A stretch of 64,000 nt of DNA from Fusarium oxysporum f. sp. lycopersici 4287 (GCF_000149955.1 NC_030987.1:4335190-4399189); one strand, 5' to 3'. Counted from the stretch's first letter, positions 27,645 through 40,409 are shown. A program made the numbers and translations. The notes: generated by a model from the letters alone, not told the origin.

Positions 27645-30600
27645 TCCTATGCTAGGATCAAGTCCTGGTAAAGGTATTGTTGGACTTCTTATGGCTGAGA
27701 ATTGCATAAGCTAATATCATGTCTCTGTGTTCAGATCATGTCATTCTCATCGACTGTATACCCAACTAGTCTACAGCAGTCGACACGGGATCAAGCCTGG
27801 ACTCAATTCCAGGAAGAATAACATCAAATAAGACAGGATCGCGTCGAAGTTTTAGCCTTTCTATGATTCCCAGGAAAGAAGAAGTTCAATCGGGGCAAAC
27901 AATAGCAACGAGTGCAGAACGCTATATGTTTCGACAGAAGCTGGGGCCAGTGGCAAGACCAGATTATAAACTTCGTTCATGAGTACCCCATTAGCTCCCT
28001 GTGAAACCAATTGCATAATTCCTTTCATCTTCGTGCATGTTATTAATAGGACTGTCCCCAGGTACACCAATGACAAACCAACATGTCCTGGGGACCGGAG
28101 GCTAGACTGTACCACGAATGTGGAATACGTGGGAAGGCGGGATATCGCCAAAAAGAGTTACAACAGAACTCAATGGCATTGTAGTATATATAAGCAGAAT
28201 GGCTCGAAGTAAGGTAGGCGGAGTTCTGGACCCTTTCTGGAATTATTTTAGAAGTACTTTCGAACCTTTCCCTAAATTTTCAACGTGAGATATCTGTAGA
28301 TGAGGCTAGCAGGAAGCTGTTATTCTGAAATCGCACCCGTTGGATGTTCGTCTCCGTCTCCGCGCATATCGGTGACGGCTCTTAATGTTTTGCCTTTTCC
28401 CGTCTTTTCTCTTTCGGTTTCTCGTTCGCGGCAACTAGCCCTCCAGATCTCGCCCAACTCCACCTAACCATGCCATGCCAGTTTGATGTAGAGAATAGAT
28501 TCGCAGATCTAGAGTTGTGACAGTTACCATCGGAGGTCTTTAATGGGTAATTGTATCCTTGCTCATATAAACTGTAGATCTTAATGGCCCTTGCCATTAA
28601 AGCGCATCGATGCCTTGAGAGGGCCCTACTTGATACGTCCAAAACTTGAAGTTCATACTTGCAATGCGATAGTTGAGTGATTTAAGGTATCCTTAAGACA
28701 CTGAGCCCAGCCGCCAGAAGTTTCCTGTGCCAATTGTGCATGAGTCGCTAAGAGAGACCAAACAGGGTGACATCCAAGATGGACCTGGTAGAAGGGTACA
28801 TGCTCCGAAGCCTACAACTCTAGATTCCCGTGTTTCTGTGCCCTTTCTGTTAGGAACCTTTCAAAGCGGAAAGTCTTTAATTACCACAGCATAATGCCAA
28901 CCATGGAAAAGTGAACCAATATCGCCAAGTGATCATTGGAGTTGTCTGTACACACGTTGTGTTCCCGAAGCTATGATATTGCATAGCAGAATTGCCGCTG
29001 TGGCTGAGCCATCTGTCGGATCATCCGAAAAGTTATTAGACCTCAAGCCTAAGCCCATAGATCTGTCGCCCTACACAAGTATTACGTAGGTAATCTTCTA
29101 TCTTAAATCACTTCCATTGTGGGACCCGTGGGTGAGGTTGGTACACTAGTATTCTGGTGATGCTCCCACAGATTACCTTGTCTACTAGTAAGTGTTGGTA
29201 GGCAGTGAAGGTTACACGCCTAGGATAGTAAAAGGATATCAGAAACCTTCAGGTATACCCATAGTAGTGTTGAGCAGTATGCACCGTAATTCTGTACAAT
29301 TAGAATTTAGTGATGTGCGCTGGACCCTGAAATGAGCCAGGGCAAGATTTGCACGCCTTGATGATGAATCTCAACAATTAGCATTTCGGCCCAAGTCTTT
29401 ATTAAGCTTGAAGAACTTTAATATGAGACATAGGTTCCCAAGCTCTATCGTGAGAGCTAATGCGCGATGCCATACCGCAGCTGTGGGTGTAGGTGTATCC
29501 GAACGTCGTGAATAGGTATGCTCTATCTCCTTATCCGTGCCCAGCTCCTGCTCATCCTTAAGTTCTAAAATGATCTGTCAGATAATGTCACTACAAGTTC
29601 CGTGTCGATCGGAGGCCCTGTTTTTCCATGCCCCCCCGTTAACGCCTGGCAGAGCAGGTGGAGTAAGCGTTCTGTGTATATAGTAAAGTCATATCTAGGC
29701 CTGGTCTTTTGGGACTAGAGGTTCATGGGAGTCTCCGGCTTGTGCTTTATCAATATTTCGGTGGTCGCGATCTCAAATTTCCCGGTTAGTATCTAGTTGC
29801 GCGCACGCATAACTCGTTCAGCAGATCATAGAAGATCGGGTCGCCGCGGCGAGCTTTTGAAGTACCTTTGTACTGCCCTCAGGGCTTGGAAGAACAGAAT
29901 ACGGCATTTTATCTCTTTGATATAATTGAGTGTCACCCGCGATATTGGTAAGGAGCTTTAGCCCTAGTTGTAATAAGGAACAATGGTCCAGTGTCTTGAT
30001 AGGCGACAGCAACCTGCCCTGGTTTCTGAGCTCAACAGTCAAACAGCTTCAAGATACTCTACTATCAGAGGCGAAGCAATCCATAGACAAATGAGATATA
30101 TATAAGATAAATATGTTGATGCAGGCTTCACTTGGCCATTTAAAGGCCTCTCACAGTATTTGTCTGACCACCAAATTTGTGGCTGACAGGTGCTGTTGCC
30201 GTCGCTCAGGAGTTGGCCGATGCTTCTGGTTCATTTCTAGCTCAGCCGCAACGGCATGTGAGAACGGCCTGCGCTAGCTATCCTGAGATGTAGAGCTCAC
30301 AGAGAGGTGGAGTATAATTCAGCTGTGGACTGTACTGCGTCGAAAGATTACCCATTTGCACGGCTCATCCTGCGACAAAACAGAGCCCTCTTCTACGAAG
30401 AATGGCAGAAAATGCGGGATTTTTTTGCGTATCTGGGGAATCGAGTCTGGACCGGTAGCAACGCAAAGGGTGAAAGTGTTCAAGGTTAGTCTCAAAAGGC
30501 TGTGAAGAATAATCAAAAGTTGAGTGAAGTTATTCAGTTGTCTAGTGAGTAAGTCTAATCGGGAATATTTTTTTATCTTTTGAGGACAGATGCCCTTAAA

Positions 30601-33600
30601 GATATAGAGATAAGGTAGAATAAGATCTGCAGTATTAAGCTGCAGGTCTTAAGATAGTTAAGCTATTAACTTAACTACCTGTAGATCCTTGAATATAGCC
30701 GGTGCAGCTAGGAGGGAACCTGCAAGATACAGCTATAATCTAATACCCCCAGGACAAGAATGCAAACAAGGATCGAGAGAGGTTGAGCAGTACAGATCGA
30801 GATCTTTGCTCTGAAGAGGAACAGTTCAGGTAGGGCGGCGGGAGAGGCGTGATTGATCCACACTGATAATGGAGGCGCACGACCGTCACGGAATACATTA
30901 TACTACTGCGGGTTCATCTCCATATGGTTTCGTTGAGAATTGAGGCTTAAGCAAGGCTCAATCTCACTGCTCGCATGTAAAATATTCCAGGGATGCACCC
31001 TTCTTGCTCGGCGTCTCCAAGTCTGTCCAGCCACCTCTCTGAAGATTTGTTCAATGGCCGCCAAGGTGGTTCGCAATCGGATCCAGTACGTACTTTCAAT
31101 TGAAGCGACCGCTGACTAAGTCCTATTTACAGTTCCGACATCTAACTTGATCTTTGAACGACTGGATGGCAGTTCTACCGAGTACGATATCAGAGAGCCC
31201 CACCCATCTCTCCGCAAAGACGGAAGAGATGCAAGTCTTGGCAAGCCAAGTTCAGGAAGTGGAACCGGTTGCGCAATGATTCTTGTCTCAGTTTCCGACA
31301 TTCCATCACCAACATCCCCAACTGTCATCATTGTTTATCCTGGTCCCCTCTTCACAGCTGAGGGGTGAATCATTGGGCATGCTATGATGCTCCATACACC
31401 CCCTAACCACGCTCTGGCTTTATCACCCTCTACCTAACAGGCATCTAATTGCTTTCAGTACCTAATAAAGCAAAGTTTGGTGCAAAAGCGCAGCCCCTGG
31501 CCGCATCTCAAAATCTCACAAATGTGGCCGTTGTCTCTTGTCCATGTGTACTATATAGTACTAAGGTACCGTGCCGTGCATATCTTTGAGCTATGTACTA
31601 GGTACTTAGTAGTATCTCAAGAACATCATTTCTTCTCAATCAATCGAGCACGGAAGTACCTAAACGCCAGCAATTATAAGGTATTTTATAGACATTGTGA
31701 AGTAAGATACTTAATCTGGCTGCAGACAGTCAGAGCTATCCGAGCCGTATCTGCGGTGCGCATAGTGGGCACGATGTGCCTTGTTGTAATAAGACATACT
31801 GTTATACAAACTGAGAGCATGAATATAGCTTAAGCGCACGACAGGGTTGATATCAAATGTCAAAGTGCAGAAATTCGGTCGGGCGCAAGCCACACGACTG
31901 ATACAACAAGAGACCGACCTAGGCGAATTTTTATTTCCTCCTACTCTGTAGAACAGGTATCTTTGGAGCGCCCAATCAGCATGCATGGCCAAACATGCCG
32001 ATCCCCTGGACATCTTTACGACTCGTGAGTTTGCTCCCACATGTGGGAGCTCATCTATCTCACGGGATTCGCTCATCTACAGAAAGGAAACATCTATATC
32101 TCGAGAGTGGTCGAGCTAAGGGTGGTGCAGCGAGATGCGATGGGGGTGCCTGGAGAGAAAAGCTTCGAGGAGGGAGTTAAAACACCAAGACCTCGTTCTC
32201 TGTCGATTTGGACAGGCCCATCCAAGCTGACTATTTAGAGGCTCTTAAGACCAAGAAAGACCTTCATAGTACAAGAACCTTCCCGTGGGGGAGGCCGGTT
32301 GTAGACGTTACGTCAATGCCATTTCGGAATGCACACCTAGAAAGCTGAGGACTCGATAAGACGACACAGTTTCAAATGTGAGGATTGCTTACATACACAA
32401 ATTCGCCGATCTGCCACAAAGCCAATGTTCGAGTTGCGTAACCTAATGGAACCATGGAAATGGGTATAGGCGCATGGGAAGGATTTAGGTGCTCGTGTGG
32501 CGGCCCTACCCGAGGCGTCCAGTGGGGGCTGCCGGGCCCCCTTACGCGGGTTCCAAGCCAAGCAGGCAATGGTGACTAAGATTCTACTAGCGGTGTCAAA
32601 CTGCTGTCGAGCACCAAAGCATAATGCGGTCGCCTCTCCCAAGTGAGCCAGGGTGTTTGTTGCCCGTCCTTCCAAATGCAAATGACTGGTGTGTGGCACA
32701 CCGATTAGATAGAAATAGAGAGGCTCTCAATGAAGCACTTCCAAGACTCCTAGCGGTCATTCCTATGTATTTTTGTATCAAGGACAATAAGAGGCGAAGC
32801 AGTATCTTTGATATGAAGCTGGGCCATAATCTTTAGGAACATACATAATATAAGCTGCTCGGCTGTGTTCGCGGGTTTGAAGCAATAGCAGATAACATCC
32901 GTCACCCTCACAAGAAGCCTCAATCGGGTATGCAGTAGAAGCAAAAGCAACATCAAATGCGAATAAGGTACTCTTGACAGGGATGTTTCTAGGTCAGCAA
33001 CGCTCCAGCGTGGTCGTTGTGAATGGATCAAGCCAGCCCCTAGGTACAATAACCGGTTATCAAACTCTTTTGTTACGCCCTTTTGACTTTGACTGGAGGT
33101 GTAAGAAAAGAAGGTCACCGCTTGGGCGGTCGACAACAACTCCACAATGACAATCTATTCCGGACATGAGGTACCTGTGAGCTGGTACGGTCTCATCAGT
33201 CATCGGTGCGGCACCTCGTGCACTTTCGAGTCCTGGCATGGCACGGAATGTGCTTGCTTTAACGTCTTTCAGTTTAGCGCGGAAGATTTGTGGTAAGAAG
33301 CCGTTATTGCCTTACGTCCTTTTAGCTTAGCGCAGTCCAACTGAGCAATCAAACAGGGAGGTCTGCGTGCCACCCCTGTTCAAGATGCAAAACGCCCTTC
33401 TTTCTTGGGGACATCCTCTTCAAGACGATCTAGCGGAAATTGGGATTGTATACATAGGTTCAGTATAGTCCGTAGTCTTGTTGAAGTCAGCCTTTTTCAC
33501 CCGAGACCAGTTGTCTTGAGGTATCCTGCTATAAATGATTACAAGCCCCGAGCTATCATGTTCTTCTTCAACGACTATCACCAAGCACATCCTACTACAT

Positions 33601-33621
33601 ATCATCAGCCCTTTCTTCGTT
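27645..33621. other. 6-kb gene-poor region
   Basis: Many short frames occur on both strands, none convincing. The best are a + frame at 30307-30489 (RQNRALFYEEWQKMRDFF, perhaps an exon fragment) and a - frame at 28382-28642. AT-rich hairpins occur near 30620-30700. No tRNA, rRNA or transposase was recognised. The base composition is mixed, and the region looks like decayed accessory DNA. Confidence 0.4.
30621..30651. repeat. Inverted repeat / hairpin
   Basis: TAAGATCTGCAG and CTGCAGGTCTTA are complementary except for one C/T difference, separated by 7 nt. It lies in an AT-rich stretch. Confidence 0.6.
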
Positions 33622-33852
33622 ATGTCAAGCCCTCACTATGTTCAAGTCGCTCGTGAAGGGAAACCTTCACCCAACATTGTATATCAGAGCACCGAATACT
33701 CAGAACAACTGAACGCTTGGCTGCGAGAGGATCATAAAGATATGCCGTGGCATATCCTTGATTCGATTGTACCGTCTAGCACTAACACATCTGAGCCCAG
33801 CCCAAACACCAGCGCTTCACACAACCCTGCCACACAGGGCAGCGCCAACTAG
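33622..33852 (+). CDS. Small protein of unknown family, paralogue 2
   Basis: 76 residues, starting MSSPHYVQV. It shares SPHY, PSP, YSEQ, WLRE, HKDMPWH, DS and a C-terminal PATQGS with the protein at 27417-27644. The middle is conserved and the Ser/Thr/Asn-rich linker has diverged, a pattern expected of two expressed copies under selection on the core. A TATA-like CTATAAATG lies about 95 bp upstream. The 3' flanks of the two copies also share short matches (for example CAG[CT]AGTCGACA[CT]GG), so the duplication included flanking DNA. Function unknown. Confidence 0.6.
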   Translation: MSSPHYVQVAREGKPSPNIVYQSTEYSEQLNAWLREDHKDMPWHILDSIVPSSTNTSEPSPNTSASHNPATQGSAN

Positions 33853-34501
33853 GCTCCTATCTTGAAAATATGTTCTGGTACTGTATCGTTGATGTCTCCC
33901 TCTTTGTCCGAGCATAGACATAACTGACATGATACATGTTCATAGCCAAGCGTCGAGTCGATCTCATATGCCACATTACTTCGCCCATCATCGTCCCACT
34001 CGAAGCCCTCAACGCACAGTAGTCGACATGGTGGTCACTCAGTCCCCAGAACTCGAACGACAGCACAAGAGACACACGAGATGCACGGTTATATACAGTA
34101 GAAGTCAAGGTCTCCGTATTGGCGTGCTCAATGGAGACTTTGCTAGTTCAAACTAGTGAAGCTCGGGATATATATGTACATCAACCTCTCAGTGGGGAGG
34201 GATGATAATAGCCCTGTATAGTTTGGTCAGTGCTCTGACAAAACAGGAACATGTAGACAGAACAAGATGTGTCGGTGGGTATCAGGAAACTTAAAATGGA
34301 ATCATACAAGAATTCTTGTCAAATACAATCTAGCGTGAAGTTTGTAGGTCATCATTTGGGAGGGAATGATGTTGTGAGTAAAAACAAAAAATAGTGACTT
34401 ACTCAGTATCGGCGTACGCATATGAATGAAACAAACATTTCGGTTCGTCCATCCTGCAACATCCGCACGTAGTGATCATATCGAGCCAGCCTACACGACC
34501 T
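33853..34501. other. Intergenic region
   Basis: No gene seen. A CAGTGGGGAGGGATGATAATAG string at 34191 only loosely resembles mimp-type ends and has no good partner. Confidence 0.4.
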
Positions 34502-35194
34502 TTACGGCCGGGCAAGTCCAGGTGAAGAATTTGTCCCAAAGATCTGACCGATCGTCCCGCGAATCTGGTCAACAAGAGCCTTTATCATGCCCTGAGGCTT
34601 GCCTCTTCCATCAAGCCCGTGGACAGGCTCAGTACCCATTGTGGGGAGAACATTGTCGCCAGCAGAAAGACTAACAAACAACGCGAATGGCACGAGCCAA
34701 ACACAAAGACCGAAGTACGACGCGATTTGCGCGAAGCTAGGAACATCGGCCTTGTCGTAGTACGAGGTACGCTGGTACGCGCGCGACTGCGAATCGGAGA
34801 AATGACGGAACCAAACGTAATGATTGACCAAAACGAGAACTACATCTCGTTAGCAAAAACCCAGTTTGCCTACCCGCCAAGGCAACATACCACACGAGGC
34901 CAGGAACAACGGATCAGACAGCTTCACAAAAGGAAAGCGTCTCATATTCCCCAGGTACACAACATGCGACACGATCGTCAAGACAGTAGCCCAGAAGGGC
35001 AGACCATCAACCAGCCATAGAACCGTCTGAATGCCAATAACGCTGTAGATAAGACGCGTCAAGAACCGCTTCGCGATAACGCTGTGCTCCTCGACGAGCT
35101 CGGACAGGTAGTATAGACCCGAGGCGATAGCAAGGGTCAAGAAGCAGAAACCCAGGAGGGTTCCTATGTAGCCGACAAGAGGTAGAATCCACAT
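34502..35194 (-). CDS. SVP26: SVP26/TEX261-family ER-Golgi cargo adaptor
   Basis: The model is complement(34502..34839, 34891..35194), 213 residues. The 51-nt intron (GTATGT, GCTAAC, TGTAG) joins LFLASC to VLVLVNHYVWF in frame. Four membrane segments lie at about residues 5-30, 45-65, 68-88 and 100-165. Family sequences include LYYLSELVEEHS, TVLWLVDGLPFW and VKLSDPLFLASC. TEX261/Svp26 proteins sit in the early secretory pathway and help load Golgi glycosyltransferases into COPII vesicles. The length fits the family (yeast Svp26 is about 228 residues). It is divergent from BUD23, with starts 359 bp apart. Confidence 0.92.
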
Positions 35195-35553
35195 TTTGCG
35201 TTGCGTTGTGTTTGGGCGCAAGCAATGATTTGAGTTGGAGCTCACATGTTGGAAGGGAGGGGAGATGGTATTATCTGCAGGTTGAAAAAGGAGAGATCGG
35301 GACACGGTTTTAACTACCAATCAGTTTCACCATTCTTCGGAGAGGTGAAATTCCGAGCCGGTGGTGGGGTCCCCGCTAAGAAGTTGAGAGCTTATCGATA
35401 GCCACGAAAAAGTTGGTTTTGCTCAACACCAAGAAATCGGCGATAAGGTGCAGCTCCAGGCGGCTTCGCGAGCCATTCATTTTATTGCAATTCCTTTTCC
35501 GAAGCTGGAGATCTGAAATATCCTCAAAAGTCATTTGACTTACAGTCTTCACC

Positions 35554-36581
35554 ATGTCTCGTCCTGAGGATACCCTGTATGTCACCACAACCCCGCCATC
35601 ATGCCCCTCAAGCTCACAGAAACAGTGCCGCCGACGTCCACTATGACGATACCGAAGCGCGCAAGTACACAACAAGCTCTCGAATCCAAAACATTCAGGC
35701 CTCTATGACACGAAGAGCCCTCGAACTCCTCGATCTCAAGTCACCATCCCTCATTCTCGATGTTGGCTGTGGCAGTGGTCTCTCCGGCGAGATCCTGTCT
35801 TCAATCGAACCCGAAGAAGGTGGCCCTCACACATGGATCGGAATGGACGTCTCACCATCAATGCTGGACATTGCATTACAGAGAGATGTAGAGGGTGATC
35901 TCATGCTAGCAGATATTGGCCAAGGCGTACCCTTCCGAGCTGGTACTTTCGACGCCGCCATCAGCATCTCCGCTATCCAATGGCTCTGCAGTGCCGAAAC
36001 AAGCGATACATCACCCTTCGGCCGCCTAACCCGCTTCTTCAACGGTCTCTACGCATCCCTCAAGCGCGGCGGCCGAGCGGTCTGCCAATTCTACCCCAAG
36101 AACGACGAGCAGCGCCACATGATCACCCAAGCCGCCGTAAAAGCCGGCTTTGGCGCCGGTATGCTCGAAGACGACCCCGGCACCAAGAACCAGAAGCTGT
36201 ACCTCGTCTTGACTGTTGGAGGCGGTGATGTTCAGAAGAAGGGCGGCGATATCACTGGTGTNNNNNNNNNNNNNNNNNNNNNNNNNNNNNNNNNNNNNNN
36301 NNNNNNNNNNNNNNNNNNNNNNNNNNNNNNNNNNNNNNNNNNNNNNNNNNNNNNNNNNNNNNNNNNNNNNNNNNNNNNNNNNNNNNNNNNNNNNNNNNNN
36401 NNNNNNNNNNNNNNNNNNGGATGTTGAGGATGCGAGAAGGCAGATTAAAGCGCATGCTCCGAATATGTCGAAGGGTAGTAAGGCGTGGATCGTCAAGAAG
36501 AAGGAGCAGATGGAACGGAAGGGAAAAATTGTCAAGGCGACGTCCAAGTACACTGGACGAAAGCGACGGATACAGTTTTAG
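35554..36581 (+). CDS. BUD23: Bud23-type 18S rRNA (guanine-N7) methyltransferase, interrupted by an assembly gap
   Basis: Exon 1 is 35554-35576 (MSRPEDT). The intron has donor GTATGT at 35577 and acceptor CAG at 35625 (49 nt), giving TLAADVHYDDTEARKYT; an alternative CAG at 35619 would add two residues. The SAM-binding motif is ILDVGCGSGLSG, followed by WIGMDVSPSML, and FDAAISISAIQWL precedes the typical Cys. The C terminus WIVKKKEQMERKGK...YTGRKRR is the WBS_methylT tail. Bud23 methylates a guanine in 18S rRNA during small-subunit assembly. The N run 36262-36418 removes part of the linker between the two. The frames on the two sides disagree by one base, so the N run is not the true length. 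Confidence 0.92.
36262..36418. other. Assembly gap (157 N)
   Basis: The N run lies inside the BUD23 coding sequence. For the flanking frames to join, the true length must be a multiple of 3, which 157 is not. Confidence 0.99.
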
Positions 36582-36751
36582 GCTTGTGGGCTGGTTTGGC
36601 ATTGTACGGCGTTGGGTGGGAAAATCTTTCGTTCTAGACCTTTCAATTTGACACGGATACCCTTTCCTTACAGTTCGCTCGTTGAAGAAAAGTGAGGGCT
36701 TCGCATTTTGATGCCTACATCAAGAACACAGCGCCTTTCGAGTCACTCATG

Positions 36752-37516
36752 TTAGACGACTGGCCAGAATGCCTCCTCTGCCTCCAGAACGTCATGCCAC
36801 TTCCCCTCAACCCTCTTGAACAGTTTCTCCTTGACATCCTTACCCTTCTCCTCAACAAGCTTGTTAACAGCATCATCAATAATACTTCCAAGCTCATCCA
36901 CAAACTCAACAAACTCCTTACACGTCCAGTTGTTGATAAACTCCTTCCTCACAGCCCCACCATCAGCATCATTACTCCCGTCATCACCAGAGAGCTGCCC
37001 CTTAGCCCAAGACCAAGCATCAAGGTAACACTTTTCCGTTCCCCAGTAAATCACCGCAGCTTCAAGCCAAGGAAGTTCTTCTTTCTCATTGGGAGATACA
37101 GAGGCGTACAGAGCCTCCCAACGTCGGAGACCTTCTAGTTTGGTGCTTGAGTCAACACGACCATCTTCTCCAGTCTCAAGATTAACGTTGATCCCGTATT
37201 CTGCTGCTGTGTTGATGAAGAACTTTTCTTCTCGGCGGATGTTGACGAGAGCTGCGACGATCCAGTCTAGAAGCTTTGTTGTAGCTCCAGGATCAACATT
37301 GGGCTGCACAGTATCAGGGTACTCCAGGAAGCTGAGAAGACGACCAAGGCCACGGCAGTAGCTGTGGATATAAAGACGGTCGTTTGCAAGCCAGCGGCCA
37401 AGAAGCTCTTTTGATGCTTTACCGTGACCTGCGAGCTTGAGAAACTCGGACTGGGTAGCTCGCTTGTAAGCCTGCTCGTCTGAGACGAGAAGCTGTTGAG
37501 TTAGAGAGTAGGACAT
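36752..37516 (-). CDS. TENA/THI-4 (heme-oxygenase-like fold) family protein
   Basis: Single exon, 254 residues. The N terminus MSYSLTQQLLVSDEQAYKRAT is followed by FLKLAGHGKASKELLGRWLANDRLYIHSYCRGLGRLL, which is the typical TENA pattern (short helix, then L..WL.QDR.Y). Helical segments with REEKFF, AAVIYWGTEKCYLDAWSWAK and WTCKEFVEFVDELG follow, the last being the usual C-terminal W...F..FV motif. Family members are thiaminases/aminopyrimidine hydrolases that salvage thiamin pyrimidine, but many fungal ones are uncharacterised. I did not identify the full catalytic Cys/Glu set, so the activity is not asserted. Confidence 0.85.
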   Translation of the reverse strand: MSYSLTQQLLVSDEQAYKRATQSEFLKLAGHGKASKELLGRWLANDRLYIHSYCRGLGRLLSFLEYPDTVQPNVDPGATTKLLDWIVAALVNIRREEKFFINTAAEYGINVNLETGEDGRVDSSTKLEGLRRWEALYASVSPNEKEELPWLEAAVIYWGTEKCYLDAWSWAKGQLSGDDGSNDADGGAVRKEFINNWTCKEFVEFVDELGSIIDDAVNKLVEEKGKDVKEKLFKRVEGKWHDVLEAEEAFWPVV

Positions 37517-39081
37517 GATAATGGTTAATGAGGTATTTCCTCAGGTTGTTGATGCGGAGATGGCTTCATGGTCTGACGAGAGCTTGGCAAGTGGAATTAT
37601 GTCATTGTGAGAGGATCGGTGTAAAGTTGTTCCAGCTGCAGGATGTTAGTACTACAGGGTCCAGGTCGAGTCGAGTCCGACGTGAGATCTGTATGAGGCT
37701 ACGATGTGCGATCTTTGGTGTTTATGAGTTTAGGTTGTTTTGTGTATTGTTGCGCCTTGTGAGACATTGCTCTGAACTTCAATTGTACTATGGCCAGAAA
37801 TTTACTTCAGTCAATTGAGGTGTAAGATACTTCTTCATGATGAAGAACAAATGTTTCGATGACTTACATACTCATTGATGGCTACTGGGTATCTCAAACT
37901 CTACCATTAGTTCTCTCGTCAGCAATGACGATCAACTTCTCGGGCCGTGTACTCGGCTTCTCGGGCTCATCAAGTAGATTCGACTGTCCTCGGAATGCGT
38001 AGTAGCCTATGAGAAGCATCCATTCTCATTCAAAATCCATTGATGCTATTCTTGGGAACGGACTATCGGACTCTCGGGACCCTCAAGAATGCAGAGACCC
38101 AGCATCCACGGAACATTCATATCCCCGGATTTAGGACTGTCAAACACCGCAGTTGATCTTGAACGCCATGTAATTTCCTCCCCAGCCTCATCCATGCCAA
38201 CCATGTGTCCAAATCGCCCATTCTCTCTGCCACCAAAAGCTTGGCAACGTCTATAGCCCGCTAATCGCTCACGATTGACATCCAGCATGATCAACTTCCT
38301 GGTTCATTCTGCTTCAACCGTTGCGTGATCGCCGTTATCCCCGTCACGTTATTTTGCGTCCCTTAATCTGGGGGAACGAACGGCAATGGGAAGCTTTGCC
38401 GACAGGGATTATGCAGCCCACTTGGTTTAATTAATGATGGCATCCCCCACAATAAGGGGTTTATGTTGATTATTAGCAGACGAAGAGGAAGAAGCAAATT
38501 AATATTGCGTTTGTTTGAGATGTTGGAATGGGCAGTTTCAGCTTGAGTTGTTCCTTTTGGTCTATGCTGTTTGTGCGGTGAGTTTCACGGCGTATTGATA
38601 GAGGATGTAAAGCCGTGAACCGACAAGTTGAGGGAGAATGCATGGATATGTATCAACGTTTAGTCATAAACTATTGATAGAAATGTCAATCAGGTACACG
38701 TAACATGATGTGACAAGACCAGTCTAGATCTCGTATCAAATCCTCTGTAGCCCCGATTTCGAGAGGGTCAATTTCACTGCTCACGAGATGCACCCCTGAT
38801 TTACAGGGACCCCAGCAGCATCGGGAGCCAACCCAAGGGGGGCTGAGCTTCTGAAACATGGAGCTCTCGGAAGCATGTCATTCAACTGAAGGCGCATCGT
38901 CAGTCTCGCATTGGCTTTTTAATGAATGCCTCTTGCCCTTGGATGCAATAAACCCCCTTCCCTCGTTTTCCTAGGTTTTGCTCCCGTCTTTTGCAGACTT
39001 GGCTCTTGATTGTGTCTTTTTCTTTTGCTCAGAATAACACTGAATCGTTAATTTAATTTTCTATTGCACACTCACTTTATC
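37517..39081. other. Intergenic region
   Basis: 1.56 kb without a supported gene. A minus frame at 38294-38046 is weakly protein-like but lacks other support. A C/T-rich tract at about 38940-39010 leads into the gene at 39082. Confidence 0.4.
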
Positions 39082-39633
39082 ATGATTCTCGACAAGGAAT
39101 TAGGCGCCCTTGCGTCTCGCGCTGAGGGAATGGGTCTCACGCGAGTGCTTCCGAGAGAAGCCAAGGAAACATGTCGCAATGATCAATACTCTGATACCTG
39201 CGAAAAGCCCAATATTAGCACAGGCGAGATCATGCTAATTCTCTTCATCGCCAGGTATTTATGACCATTCTCGCATATCGGTAATCTGTCTTGGCTGACC
39301 TCATTCCGCAGCACAGTCGTAGCCCTTGGCGTTATCGCTCTGTTATGCTACCTCCATCGCCGTCGCCAGCGCCTAGATAAACTCGAAGACCCGAAGGATT
39401 TCCAAGAACTCGACGACTACGGCATTGCGCCGATTAAGCAAAAACCAGCAAATATGCCCCGAGCACCACCACCGACGTATGAACGATCACAGGACAGGAA
39501 GGAAATGAATACGGCTTCGCCTGCAGCTACGAATGAGAATTGGGGACGTCAAAGGGACTCGACTGATTCGTTAACGCCGTCGCTTCGACAAGCGATGGGG
39601 GTGACGCCCCGAGATACATTGGCCAATCACTAG
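39082..39633 (+). CDS. Small single-pass membrane protein, unknown function
   Basis: The model is join(39082..39254, 39312..39633), 164 residues. The 57-nt intron (GTATTT, GGCTGAC, CGCAG) splits the membrane helix and joins MLILFIA to STVVALGVIALLCYL in frame. A short N-terminal part with two Cys (ETCRNDQYSDTCEKP) would face the lumen or outside, followed by one membrane segment (residues ~48-72), a basic stop-transfer HRRRQR, and a Pro-rich cytosolic tail (PRAPPPTYERS, a PPxY-like motif that could bind WW-domain ubiquitin ligases such as Rsp5). Such small PPxY membrane proteins are common in fungi. The exact family is not recognised. Confidence 0.7.
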
Positions 39634-40409
39634 GGAGGTATTCCACTGTGGACGGTAGGCGGTTAAGCTACTGCAGGTGTCGATCGGTTATGCATAATCG
39701 ACCTGAGGTGTCGGGTGTTTCAGAGATGCAGCTACGCGATAGTCGCCGATTTACAAAGGGGATCACAAGATTGGCATGTCTTTACGATGGCGTTTGGGAG
39801 ATCAATTGGTATGGACGGCGTACGGGCTTCTTGCAGGATGGCGTTCTTCTGGTCGGGTTTGGACTACCTTGCGCATGACTAGCGACAATTTCCTTCACAA
39901 TTCGAGAATATTCTGATACCGGTTGCTGGATGCATCTGTGATGGTGAAGCAATTGTGACATTCTCACTCTGGTCCAAGCTTAGACGAGCCATGCAAAACT
40001 TAGGTAAGACTTTTCTTGCCTGTGACAGTTTCGGTCTGGTCTTCTCAGATCCTCTCAGTTAGCTGACTGAGGTCAGAAGCTCACCACGCATGGCCATCAT
40101 GTATAACAAGACGCCTCAGACGAAGGGCGTCTTCGTATGTGACCTTAGTTCAGTAGAATTCAGTTCAGCTAATTATCTCAGTGAGGCGGTGGATAACGCA
40201 GTGTAACTCTGTTGTCAATACACTTTAGTGAATATGCTTCTTTGAAGACCGTGATATATTCGTAGGATTTAGACCTTGTGTGCCCTGATAAAGGCTACCC
40301 AGGTCTCGTGAATCACAAACTTAATACATATGAATTATAAAAACAGTCTTTTGCCTTCCAAAGCAAACAAGTTCTTCATTCTTCATCAAAAGTTGTTTGT
40401 TTGTTAACA
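39634..40409. other. Intergenic region
   Basis: No gene seen. A TATA-like ATTATAAAAA lies near 40334, upstream of the gene at 40410. Confidence 0.4.

Noticed and set aside
30307..30489. 60-codon + frame with protein-like sequence
   Set aside because: It begins at a non-ATG codon, and no neighbouring exon or splice partner could be found. Too little to call a gene.
34191..34375. mimp-like end sequence (CAGTGGGGAGG)
   Set aside because: The match to the known mimp terminal repeat is partial, and the nearest candidate partner end does not complement it.
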